Source: DASUPK01 sp963831605 (lineage in GTDB: Bacteria; Actinomycetota; Thermoleophilia; Solirubrobacterales; 70-9). Taken from it: a DNA stretch of 64,000 nt. Under the pieces are notes generated by a model that made no database searches, was not told the origin of the DNA, and saw nothing but the letters and a program-made list of their open reading frames with translations. Positions 34,730 to 42,530 of the stretch are shown one piece after another. Location: positions 124,001 to 188,000 of the forward strand of contig CAWHQR010000001.1 of the NCBI GenBank assembly GCA_963831605.1, given 5' to 3'. Within the stretch, counting starts at the first letter, position 1, and each line of letters starts with the position of its first letter. Made by a program: the position numbers and the translations under genes.

Positions 34730-36225
34730 GCTTCTACGTCACCACCCCGATCTACTACGTCAACGGCGAGCCCCATCTGGGCCACGCCTACTCGACCATT
34801 GCAGCCGACATCCTCGCCCGGCACCACCGCCAGCGCGGTGAGGACGTCTTCTTCCTGACCGGCACCGACGAGCACGGGGAGCCGGTGGCGCAGCAGGCCG
34901 AGGCGGAGGGCGTCACCCCGCGCGAGCTCGGGGACCGGCTCGCTCCTCGCTTCAAGGAGATGGCGGCGAAGATCAACGCCTCCAACGACTTCTTCATCCG
35001 GACGACCGACGAGGGCCACATGGAGCGGGTCCAGGAGATCGTCCAGCGCGTGTACGACAACGGCCACGTCTATGAGGGCATGTACGAGGGCTGGTACTGC
35101 CCCCGCTGCGCGGATTTCAAGACGGAGTCGGAGATCGGCCCCGACAACACGTGCCCGATCCACAAGATCCCGCTGACGCGCGAGAAGCAGAAGAACTGGT
35201 TCTTCAAGCTGTCCGCCTTCCAGGACGACCTCGAGCGCCTCTACGAGCAGCGCCCTGACTTCGTCGCCCCCGACTTCCGACGGAACGAGGCGCTCTCCTT
35301 CATCCGGCAGGGGCTTCAGGACGTCTCGCTCTCCCGCCCGACCCTGAAGTGGGGGGTGCCGGTCCCCTGGGACACCGACCAGGTGATCTACGTCTGGTTC
35401 GACGCGCTGCTCAACTACTACACGGCGCTCGGCTACGGGATCGAGGGCGAGGACGTGACGGAGAAGTTCTGGCCGCCCTTCCACATCCTCGCCAAGGACA
35501 TCCTCAAGTTCCACGCCGTCTACTGGCCCGCCTTTCTGATGGCCGCCGGGATCGAGGTCCCGAAGGGGATGTTCATCCACGGCTTCCTGCTGATGGAGGG
35601 GCACAAGATGTCCAAGTCGCTCGGCAACGTCCTCGACCCGGACGAGGTGGTCGCCAAGTTCGGAGCCGACGCGCTGCGCTTCTACTGCTTCCGCGAGGTC
35701 TCGTTCGGGCAGGACGGACAGATCTCGCCGGCTGGCTTCGAGTCCCGGTACGAGACCGAGCTCGCCGACCAGTACGGCAACCTGGCCAATCGGGTTCTCT
35801 CGATGATCGGCCGCTATCGCGACGGCGTCGTCCCCGAGGCCGAGGCGGAAACCGGGCTTGCGGGCGACCTCGAGGGCGCGCCGGAGCGCGTGCGGGCGCT
35901 GCTCGACGATGCCGAGCTCACCCAGGCCCTCGAGGAGATCTGGAGACAGGTGCGCCGCCTCAACCAGTACGTGGAGGAGACGAAGCCCTGGGAGCTCTCC
36001 AAGGACGAGTCGGCGTCCGGTCGCCTGGACTCGGTGCTCTACGGGCTGGCGGAGGGCCTGCGCGTCAACACGCTCCTGCTCCACGCATACATGCCGGAGA
36101 CGACCGGTCGCCTGCTCGAGGCGCTCCAGGAGCCATCCCGGGAGCTGGCCGACTTCGGCTCGCGCGGCGGCGGCCAGAAGCTCGGCGAGCTCGCCCCGCT
36201 CTTCCCCAAGCTCGCGCCCGCCTGA
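34726..36225 (+). CDS. metG: Methionyl-tRNA synthetase
   Basis: The 499-residue class I synthetase charges tRNA-Met. It has the HIGH-like HLGHAYS near the N-terminus, a zinc-binding insertion with CPRC and CPIH about residue 125, KMSKSLGN about residue 298, and an alpha-helical anticodon domain. The short length shows it lacks the C-terminal dimerisation (Arc1p-like) domain. The ATG overlaps the end of the preceding frame (ATGA). It is part of the conserved metG-tatD-rsmA backbone, here separated from tatD by two secreted-protein genes. Confidence 0.96.
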   Translation: MSFYVTTPIYYVNGEPHLGHAYSTIAADILARHHRQRGEDVFFLTGTDEHGEPVAQQAEAEGVTPRELGDRLAPRFKEMAAKINASNDFFIRTTDEGHMERVQEIVQRVYDNGHVYEGMYEGWYCPRCADFKTESEIGPDNTCPIHKIPLTREKQKNWFFKLSAFQDDLERLYEQRPDFVAPDFRRNEALSFIRQGLQDVSLSRPTLKWGVPVPWDTDQVIYVWFDALLNYYTALGYGIEGEDVTEKFWPPFHILAKDILKFHAVYWPAFLMAAGIEVPKGMFIHGFLLMEGHKMSKSLGNVLDPDEVVAKFGADALRFYCFREVSFGQDGQISPAGFESRYETELADQYGNLANRVLSMIGRYRDGVVPEAEAETGLAGDLEGAPERVRALLDDAELTQALEEIWRQVRRLNQYVEETKPWELSKDESASGRLDSVLYGLAEGLRVNTLLLHAYMPETTGRLLEALQEPSRELADFGSRGGGQKLGELAPLFPKLAPA

Positions 36226-36295
36226 TCGAAACGGCCGATTTCCCGGTGCTAGGGTGGCTCGGGTAATCGGCACAGGCGATAGGGAGGGCATATCG

Positions 36296-36721
36296 ATGGG
36301 CAGGACGTCTCGGATTGGAAGCTTTGCTGCGGCCGTCGCACTGATCGGGGCGTTGCTGCTCCCGGCGTCGGGCGCCGCCGGCTCACCCACAGCCCACAAG
36401 TCGGGCGCGATCATCAACTACGTCACCACCGGCAAGCTGCGGATCGCGAAGAGGATCATCGTGCCGATCGTCTGCTCGGTGAACTGCGACGTCGTCTCGA
36501 GCCTGAAGGTGAAGGGTCCCTTCGTCAAGGGCACGGACGTCGAGCAGGGATCGCTGCAGGCGGGTGTCCCGGCGGGCCACTTCATCAAGCCGAGCGGGCC
36601 GCTGCTCAAGCTCCTGAAGGCATCACCGGGCCGCTACAAGCTGATCAGCAACGTCACGGCGACCGATCCTGCGACCGGCGCCACTGACCACATCGCGCAC
36701 TCCTTCAAGCTGAAGAGGTAG
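36296..36721 (+). CDS. Small secreted protein of unknown function
   Basis: The 141-residue product has a signal peptide (IGSFAAAVALIGALLLPASG, cleavage about residue 28). A basic, beta-rich mature domain follows, with a Cys pair in VPIVCSVNCDVVS and a regular strand pattern (LKVKGPFVKGTD, GRYKLISNVTATD) suggesting an Ig-like fold. AGGGAGG lies 8 nt before ATG 36296. No family is recognised. The S1 protease gene follows 46 bp downstream; both are exported and may be cotranscribed. Confidence 0.7.
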   Translation: MGRTSRIGSFAAAVALIGALLLPASGAAGSPTAHKSGAIINYVTTGKLRIAKRIIVPIVCSVNCDVVSSLKVKGPFVKGTDVEQGSLQAGVPAGHFIKPSGPLLKLLKASPGRYKLISNVTATDPATGATDHIAHSFKLKR

Positions 36722-36767
36722 AGCCGCTTCAGGTCGGCCGTCTGCCGACTGATACGGAGAACTACTG

Positions 36768-37655
36768 ATGTCGCGAGCGGCGGCCAACCCTACCCTGGCC
36801 GCGATGCTCTCTCGTATGGCCAGGGTGGGAGTTGTGGCGATCTGCGCCACGGCACTGATCGGCGCGACCGGGACCGTGATCGCAGGCGCGAGCCCGCGTG
36901 CCGGCAAGAGCGTGATCGGCGGCACCGCGGCGAGCATCCAGCAGTACCCGTACGTCGCCGCCGTGCTCACGCCGACGACGCTCTGCACCGGCACCGTGAT
37001 CTCCTCGACCAGGGTGCTGACTGCAGGTCACTGCGTCGGCAACCCGCAGACGATGACGGTCAGGACCGGGTCTCCCTCGGCCTTCGCGGGGGGCGAGACG
37101 CTGGGAGTGTCGTCCGTCGCCTTCGCGCCGGGATTCGCCCACCAGTTCGAGAACGACCTCGCGATCCTGACGCTGAGCACCCCCACGAGCGCGACGCCGA
37201 TCCAGGTCGCGGATCCGGCCGAGGACGCCGCCTACACCCGAACCGGCGCGACGCTTTCGGTGGCTGGCTTCGGCAACCGCAATCCGCTGGTCACCGCCAA
37301 GCCCCAGATCGGCGTGCTGACGGCGACCAACGTCTCGGTCAGGTTCTGCCCGCTGCCGGCGTGGGCGATCTGCGACTCAGGCCACAAGGCGGGGATCGCC
37401 TTCCGGAGGCTCCGCCACAGGAAGGTCAAGCGCGCCACGGTGAAGGCCACCGTCTGCTCCGGCGACAGCGGCGGTCCGCTGGTCGCGAACACCCCGGCGG
37501 GCCCGCGCCTCGTCGGCACCGCCGAGGCCAGCACTGGGCCTCCCTCAAAGCGGAACCCGTTCTTCTTCGTGATCTGCGGGCTGAAGGGTTATCCGTCGGT
37601 CCACACCCGCTCCGCTATCTACTCCGACTTCATCAAGGCCAACCTGGGGCCGTAG
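36768..37655 (+). CDS. Secreted trypsin-like (S1) serine protease
   Basis: The 295-residue protein has an N-terminal signal sequence (VGVVAICATALIGATGTVIA). It then carries an S1 peptidase domain with the full triad: His in LTAGHC, Asp in ENDLAILTL and Ser in CSGDSGGPL. SVIGGTAASIQQYPYVAAVL marks the zymogen-activation site. Cys pairs fit the trypsin disulfides. It is exported and probably degrades extracellular protein. The insertion of this gene and its neighbour separates metG from tatD, and a repeat element lies directly behind it. Confidence 0.88.
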   Translation: MSRAAANPTLAAMLSRMARVGVVAICATALIGATGTVIAGASPRAGKSVIGGTAASIQQYPYVAAVLTPTTLCTGTVISSTRVLTAGHCVGNPQTMTVRTGSPSAFAGGETLGVSSVAFAPGFAHQFENDLAILTLSTPTSATPIQVADPAEDAAYTRTGATLSVAGFGNRNPLVTAKPQIGVLTATNVSVRFCPLPAWAICDSGHKAGIAFRRLRHRKVKRATVKATVCSGDSGGPLVANTPAGPRLVGTAEASTGPPSKRNPFFFVICGLKGYPSVHTRSAIYSDFIKANLGP

Positions 37656-37669
37656 GCTCCAGGTTGATG

Positions 37670-37767
37670 GGCTTCGCCATCAGGTCGCGGCCACGAGCGG
37701 CCGCCCCACATAAGTCGCTACGGGCTTCGCCCTCCGCTCCGAAGTGGAGCGGCCTGGTGGCCGCTTA
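37670..37767 (-). repeat. Dispersed multi-hairpin repeat, full copy, inverted (copy d)
   Basis: A 98-bp copy on the minus strand, from TAAGCGGCCACCAGGCCGC (at 37767) to GATGGCGAAGCC. It fills the gap between the protease stop and the tatD GTG at 37768 exactly, so tatD starts on the first base after the element. Confidence 0.9.
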
Positions 37768-38539
37768 GTGGTCGACACCCACGCGCACCTCGGGCTCTGC
37801 GAGCCGGCGGAGGCCGAGCTGATCGGCGCCGCGCGGGAGGCGGGGGTCAAACGGATCCTCACCGTCGGGCTGGGCGAGGACTCGAACCCGCAGGCTGCGG
37901 CCTCGGCGGAGGCGAACGAGGAAGTCTTCGCCTCGGTGGGCAGGCATCCGAACAGCGCAGCGGGCTTTGACGAGCGAAGCCGCGGAGGCGATCGAGGAGC
38001 TCTGCGGTCGCCCGGGCGTCGTCGCGGTCGGCGAGACGGGTCTCGACTTCTATCGCGACCGCTCCGACCCCGACGACCAGCGCCGCGCGTTTGCGGCCCA
38101 GATCGGGATCGCGAAGCGGACCGGCAAGGCGCTGGTCGTGCACCTGCGCGACGGCGAGGGCTCGGAGGACGCCGTCTCGGAGGCGTTCGCCACCCTCGAG
38201 CGCGAGGCTGACGGAGTCGATGTGATCCTCCACTGCTTCTCCGCGCATCCGCGCTGGGCCGAACGTGCCGCAGAGCGCCGGTGGTACTGCTCGTTCGCCG
38301 GCAATCTGACCTACCCGAGGTCCGAGCTGATTCGCGAGTCGGCTGAGCTCGTGCCCCCCGACCGCCTCCTGGTCGAGACCGATTCCCCGTTCCTGGCGCC
38401 GCAGCCGGTGAGGGGAAAGCCGAATCAGCCCGCCAACGTCGTCGCGACGGCGGAGAGGCTCGCCGAGATCCGCGGCGTCCCGTACGGTGAGCTCGAGGGA
38501 ACCGTGGAGGAGAACGCCGCAAGAGTCTTCGGGTGGTGA
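37768..38539 (+). CDS. tatD: TatD family metal-dependent DNase, frameshifted
   Basis: The protein is a TIM-barrel metal hydrolase with 3'-5' exonuclease activity in the family. The metal residues are all present but in two frames: DTHAHLG in the first, then VGETGLDFYRD, VHLRD, HCFSAHP and ETDSPFLAP in the second. The frame changes at 37969, where removing one G joins SAAGF to TSEAAEAIEEL, giving 256 residues, the usual TatD length. The start is GTG 37768, right after repeat copy d. The stop overlaps the rsmA GTG. Confidence 0.85.
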
Positions 38540-39345
38540 GCCGCCGTGCCAGGCCGCCGGAGCACTCGCCGCGCCGGCTCGGCCAGAACTTCCTCGCAGA
38601 CCCCAACCTGCTGGACGTGATCGTCCGCGAGGCGAACCTGACCCCGGAGGACGTCGTGCTCGAGGTGGGCGGCGGTGGTGGGGCCCTGACCGAGCGAGTC
38701 GCGCCCCGCGTGCGCCGCCTGCACGTGATCGAGATGGACGAGCGTCTCCGGGAACAGCTCGAGCCGCTGGCGAATGAGCTCGGCGGGGTGGATCTGGTCT
38801 GGGGGGACGCCATGAAGGCCGACCTCGGGCGCCTCGCGCCGGCCCCGACCAAGATGGTCGCCAACCTTCCCTATTCGATCGCGACGCCGCTGCTGATCAG
38901 GACGATCGCGGAGCTCCCCTCGATCGAGACCTGGCTGGTGATGGTCCAGCGGGAGATCGCCGACCGGCTCCGCGCGGAATCGGGCACGCGCGAGTACGGC
39001 TCGCCCAGCGTGCTCGTTCAGCTCGCCTGTGAGGTGACGCTGCTCCGCACGGTCGACCCGGCTGTGTTCGTGCCCAGGCCGAATGTCGAGTCGGCTCTGA
39101 TGCGGTTGCGCCGCAGGGGCGCCGGAGCGTCCGAGGGTCTGGCCGCCGTGGTCCGGCTCGCCTTCGCTCATCGACGGAAGTCGCTGGCTCGCTCGCTCGA
39201 GCTCGCCCGCGCCGGCAGCCTGGGGCCGGCACGGGACGCCCTCGAGGCGATCGGCAAGCCGGCAGATGCCCGCGCCGAGGCATTGTCCCCCGAGGAGTTC
39301 CAGCGCTTCGGTGAGGCGCTGGCCGAACGGGGTGGTTGCCCATGA
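38533..39345 (+). CDS. rsmA: 16S rRNA adenine(1518/1519)-N6-dimethyltransferase
   Basis: The 270-residue KsgA-type enzyme dimethylates two adenines at the 3' end of 16S rRNA. It shows LGQNFLADPN, the SAM motif VLEVGGGGGALTE, and the catalytic NLPYSIATPLL about residue 110. The C-terminal helical domain is standard. Tandem GTG codons at 38533 and 38536 are both possible starts; the second gives the GTGA overlap with tatD. Coupled to ispE downstream by ATGA. Confidence 0.95.
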   Translation: MVSRRARPPEHSPRRLGQNFLADPNLLDVIVREANLTPEDVVLEVGGGGGALTERVAPRVRRLHVIEMDERLREQLEPLANELGGVDLVWGDAMKADLGRLAPAPTKMVANLPYSIATPLLIRTIAELPSIETWLVMVQREIADRLRAESGTREYGSPSVLVQLACEVTLLRTVDPAVFVPRPNVESALMRLRRRGAGASEGLAAVVRLAFAHRRKSLARSLELARAGSLGPARDALEAIGKPADARAEALSPEEFQRFGEALAERGGCP

Positions 39346-40196
39346 GCGTCGCCGAGATGCCCGGGACGATGCTCGCGCCCGCGAAGCTCAACCTCTGCCT
39401 CTTCGTCGGCCCGAAGCGGGAGGACGGCCTGCACGAGATCCGCTCGCTGTTCGAGCCACTGGAGCTGGCCGATGAGCTGAAGCTGGCCGAGGCCGATTCC
39501 GACGAGGTGATCATCGAGGGCATCGAGGGCCGGGACCTGACGGCGAAGGCGCTCGCGGCACTGCGGACCAACGGCTGGCAGGGGCCGCCCCTTCGGATCG
39601 AGGTGACCAAGCGAGTTCCCGTAGCCGCGGGCCTAGGGGGCGGGAGCGCAGACGCCGCGGCGGTCCTGCGGCTCGCGCGGGGCGAGGTGGAGGGGTTGCG
39701 CTCGATCGCCGCCGAGATCGGAGCGGACGTGCCATCGCAGCTCCAGCCACGCGCCTGCCTCGTCGCGGGGGCCGGCGAGGTGATCGAGCCCGTCCCGCCT
39801 CCCGCGGAGCACGGGGTGGTCCTGATTCCGCAGGCCGACGGGCTCGCGACAGCCGCGGTCTACACCGAGGCCGACCGCCTGGGGACGCCGCGGGGAGACT
39901 CCGAGCTGGAGGCGATCCGGCGCCAGCTCCGTGACGCCGTCGACCAGGGTGGGTCGCCGCTCGATTACCGCGAGCATCTCGTCAACGACCTGCAGCCCGC
40001 GGCGATCTCGCTGCGACCCGAGATCGAGAACGCCCTGACCGCGCTCGAAGGGGCCGGGGCAGCGCACGCGATGGTGACCGGGTCCGGCCCCACCGCGTTC
40101 GGCCTCTACCCGACCGTGGACGCCGCCGTGGCCGCGGCGGCGGCGCTGCGCGAATCTTTCCCCGCGGCGATCGCGACGGCACCACTGGCGGGATGA
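39342..40196 (+). CDS. ispE: 4-diphosphocytidyl-2-C-methyl-D-erythritol kinase
   Basis: The 284-residue GHMP kinase phosphorylates CDP-methylerythritol in the MEP isoprenoid pathway. It has APAKLNLCLFVGPKREDGLHE at the N-terminus, the GHMP ATP loop VAAGLGGGSADAAA about residue 95 and the C-terminal VTGSGPTAFG. ATG 39342 overlaps the rsmA stop; TTG 39336 is the weaker alternative. The presence of IspE implies isoprenoid synthesis by the MEP route in this organism. Confidence 0.95.
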   Translation: MSVAEMPGTMLAPAKLNLCLFVGPKREDGLHEIRSLFEPLELADELKLAEADSDEVIIEGIEGRDLTAKALAALRTNGWQGPPLRIEVTKRVPVAAGLGGGSADAAAVLRLARGEVEGLRSIAAEIGADVPSQLQPRACLVAGAGEVIEPVPPPAEHGVVLIPQADGLATAAVYTEADRLGTPRGDSELEAIRRQLRDAVDQGGSPLDYREHLVNDLQPAAISLRPEIENALTALEGAGAAHAMVTGSGPTAFGLYPTVDAAVAAAAALRESFPAAIATAPLAG

Positions 40197-41716
40197 GCGG
40201 CTCTCGGATCAGCTGGAAGTGGGTCCGCCGGGGGATGCTGGCGGTCGCCATCGCCGCTTTCTTCATCTTCCGGGGGGACCTGCCGCACCTCGACCTCGAG
40301 GGTGCGATCCAGGATCTCTCGAAGGGGCTCGGGGCCTGGACCTATCTCCTCGTCGGTGCGCTCGCCTTCCTGGAGACGGGTGCGTTCGTCGGGCTGATTG
40401 CGCCCGGGGAGTTCACGGTGATGCTCGGCGGCGCCGTGGCGGGCCAGGGGAACATCTCCCTCCCGGTGATCCTGGCGGTCACCTGGGCCTGCGCCTTCGC
40501 CGGGGACACGGTGAGCTTCATGCTCGGCGCGAGACTCGGCCGGGAATTCCTCGTCCGGCACGGCAAGCGCTTCCGGATCAGCGAGGATCGCCTGAAGCAG
40601 GTGGAGAGCTACTTCTCCCGCTACGGGGGGCGGACGATCCTGGTCGGGCGCTTCATCGGACTGGTGCGGGCGCTCGCCCCGTTCATCGCCGGCAGCAGCA
40701 AGCTGCCGTACCGGAACTTCGCCCCCTTCAGCATCCTCGGCACCGGCCTCTGGTCGGCAGGACTGATCCTGATCGGCTACTTCTTCGCCCAGAGCCTCGA
40801 CACCGTCACCAATATCGTCGGGAAGGGCCTGTTCGTCTTTGCGATCGTCGTCGGAATCGGTGTGGGCCTGTTCCTGGCCTACCGGTTCCTGCGCGAGCCC
40901 GAAAATCGCGGCAAGGTCGCGGCCGAGATGGAGAAGCGCCGGGCCCTGCGGCCGTTGCTGGCGCTGGGCAGGCGGCTGCGGCCCCAGTTCGCCTTTCTCG
41001 GCCGCAGGCTCACCCCTGGGGGCCTCGGTCTCGAGTTCACGTCCCTGCTCGCCGCGCTCTCCGTCGGGCTGTTCGTCTTGATCGCGTATTGGTCGGTGAT
41101 CTCCGGGGACCCAGGGCCGACTCCCGGCGATCAAACCGCCTACAACGTCGCCCAGGATCTGGAGACCGCCTGGCTGGTGAACATCGCCAAGGTGTTCACC
41201 TGGCTCGGCTCTGGGTGGGTGGTGTACCCGCTGGGCGTGCTGACGGCGATCTTCCTGGCTGTCCGCCGGTATTGGATGGAGTTCTGGGCGCTCGTCGTCG
41301 GCCTGGCGCTGATCGCGTTCTTCGTTCCGGTGATCAAGGCCTGGACCGACCGTCCGCGGCCGCCGGATCAGCTCGTCTCCGTGCACAGTCCGGCCTTCCC
41401 GAGCGGCCACGCGGCGCAATCAACCTTCTATGTGTGGGTGGCCTTCACCCTGGCGATCAGGGTGGTGCCGGGGATCACGCGCCGCAGCGCGGTGATCGCG
41501 TCCGGCATCCTGCTCGCGGCTCTGATCGGCCTGACCCGCGTGTACCTGCGGGTCCACTGGCTCAGCGACGTGACCTCGGGGTGGGCCCTGGGCGTCTCGT
41601 GCTTCTCGTTGGTGGCGATCGTGGTGCTGATCGTTGCCTACATCCGCCACAATCCTCGGCGTCATGAACGGGCCCCTCAGCTCGATCCTGGCGCCGGTAC
41701 TGGCGCTGGGCACTGA
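40193..41716 (+). CDS. DedA membrane protein fused to PAP2 phosphatase
   Basis: The 507-residue membrane protein joins two enzymes or transporters. Residues 30-230 are DedA (ETGAFVGLIAPGEFTVMLGG; GRFIGLVRALAPFIAG with conserved Arg). Residues 285-490 are a type 2 phosphatidic acid phosphatase with all three motifs (KAWTDRPRP, PSGH, TRVYLRVHWLSD). DedA proteins flip polyprenyl phosphate or phospholipid, and PAP2 enzymes dephosphorylate such lipids, so the fusion could handle undecaprenyl pyrophosphate recycling (inference). It overlaps ispE by 4 bp. Confidence 0.88.
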   Translation: MSGSRISWKWVRRGMLAVAIAAFFIFRGDLPHLDLEGAIQDLSKGLGAWTYLLVGALAFLETGAFVGLIAPGEFTVMLGGAVAGQGNISLPVILAVTWACAFAGDTVSFMLGARLGREFLVRHGKRFRISEDRLKQVESYFSRYGGRTILVGRFIGLVRALAPFIAGSSKLPYRNFAPFSILGTGLWSAGLILIGYFFAQSLDTVTNIVGKGLFVFAIVVGIGVGLFLAYRFLREPENRGKVAAEMEKRRALRPLLALGRRLRPQFAFLGRRLTPGGLGLEFTSLLAALSVGLFVLIAYWSVISGDPGPTPGDQTAYNVAQDLETAWLVNIAKVFTWLGSGWVVYPLGVLTAIFLAVRRYWMEFWALVVGLALIAFFVPVIKAWTDRPRPPDQLVSVHSPAFPSGHAAQSTFYVWVAFTLAIRVVPGITRRSAVIASGILLAALIGLTRVYLRVHWLSDVTSGWALGVSCFSLVAIVVLIVAYIRHNPRRHERAPQLDPGAGTGAGH

Positions 41717-41927
41717 GTACTACCTCTTCGCAGTCGCCGGACTGCTGTCGATCTCCGCGTTCATCGGGTTGATCCTCGCGCCGGCGCTGGGGTCGTACGG
41801 GCGCGCCTGGGAGAAGATCGTGGCGGGCTTCCTCTCGCTATTCATCCTGGCCGCTCTGGTGCTGATCGGGCTGGTGCTCGGCGTCGTGATCTTTCTGAAC
41901 TGGGACAAGATCAGCACCTGGATCTAG
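41664..41927 (+). CDS. Small membrane protein with two transmembrane helices
   Basis: The 87-residue protein has two hydrophobic helices (LFAVAGLLSISAFIGLILAP; VAGFLSLFILAALVLIGLVL) joined by GSYGRAWEKI and ends TWI. ATG 41664 gives the natural start and overlaps the DedA-PAP2 gene by 53 bp in another frame. No family is recognised. It may be an accessory subunit of the preceding membrane enzyme, judging from the overlap. A strong hairpin follows at 41942. Confidence 0.65.
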   Translation: MNGPLSSILAPVLALGTEYYLFAVAGLLSISAFIGLILAPALGSYGRAWEKIVAGFLSLFILAALVLIGLVLGVVIFLNWDKISTWI

Positions 41928-41941
41928 GGGCGGGCCCCCCT

Positions 41942-41980
41942 CTGGTGAGTTGTTCCGGCATATCCGGAAGAACTCACCAG
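41942..41980. terminator. Long hairpin between convergent genes
   Basis: Two 17-nt arms (CTGGTGAGTTGTTCCGG and CCGGAAGAACTCACCAG) pair with one mismatch around a CATAT loop. It lies between the two-helix protein gene and the convergent SnoaL-like gene. There is no T-run on either side, so it may be a bidirectional terminator, an RNA-stability element or a protein-binding palindrome. Confidence 0.55.
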
Positions 41981-42045
41981 GGCCATGGACGATGGGCTGG
42001 AAGAAGCCGCTGCTCAATCCGAGCTGCCGCCTCTCGTCCAAGGCG

Positions 42046-42453
42046 CTACTCCGAGAGCCCGGCGGCTTCGAGGGCCTGCTTGGGATCGAGGTAGACCCGA
42101 ACTTGGGTTGCCTTGCCGTTCCTGAATTGGATGAGGAAGGCCCACGGCGACTCGATCTCGGCACCACTTTCCGTGCCACGCCCGCGCATCTCGCCCACGG
42201 CGAGGATTCGATCGCCGAGATCCCGAATCTCCGAAAACTCGAAGCGGAAGTCAGCGAAGGCCTCGAAAATGTCCTGCAGCAGCGCGCGGACCTCCTCCCT
42301 GCCCCGATAGACCGTCGCCTCCCCTTCGAGCAGTGTTACCAGCGCGGGATGCCACTCGACCCCCGGATCGAGCATCTCCAGGAACGACCCGATGTCTCTG
42401 CGGTTGAGCAATTCGGTTGCGCGCTTGAAGGACTCGACGTTTTCCTTCGACAT
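42046..42453 (-). CDS. SnoaL-like / NTF2-fold protein
   Basis: The 135-residue protein has the NTF2-like pattern: MSKENVESFKRATELLNRRD, the pocket segment FLEMLDPGVEWHPAL, and terminal strands WAFLIQFRNGKATQVRVYLD ending EAAGLSE. Such cone-shaped alpha+beta folds act as isomerases, hydrolases or ligand binders; function here is unassigned. ATG 42453 is chosen, with minus-strand GATACT 9 nt upstream. It is divergent from a PucR regulator across a 77-bp gap with a 26-bp palindrome. Confidence 0.8.
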   Translation of the reverse strand: MSKENVESFKRATELLNRRDIGSFLEMLDPGVEWHPALVTLLEGEATVYRGREEVRALLQDIFEAFADFRFEFSEIRDLGDRILAVGEMRGRGTESGAEIESPWAFLIQFRNGKATQVRVYLDPKQALEAAGLSE

Positions 42454-42478
42454 CGCCCGCGCAGTATCTCTCGGCGGA

Positions 42479-42504
42479 CCGCTGCTTTCCATGCAAAGCA
42501 GCGG
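42479..42504. promoter_or_regulatory. 26-bp palindrome between divergent SnoaL-like and PucR genes
   Basis: Perfect 10-bp arms CCGCTGCTTT and AAAGCAGCGG surround the centre CCATGC. It lies 26 bp from each start codon and is a good candidate operator for the PucR-type regulator. Confidence 0.6.
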
Positions 42505-42530
42505 TTTGGCGAAGCCGTCAAAATGCTGCG

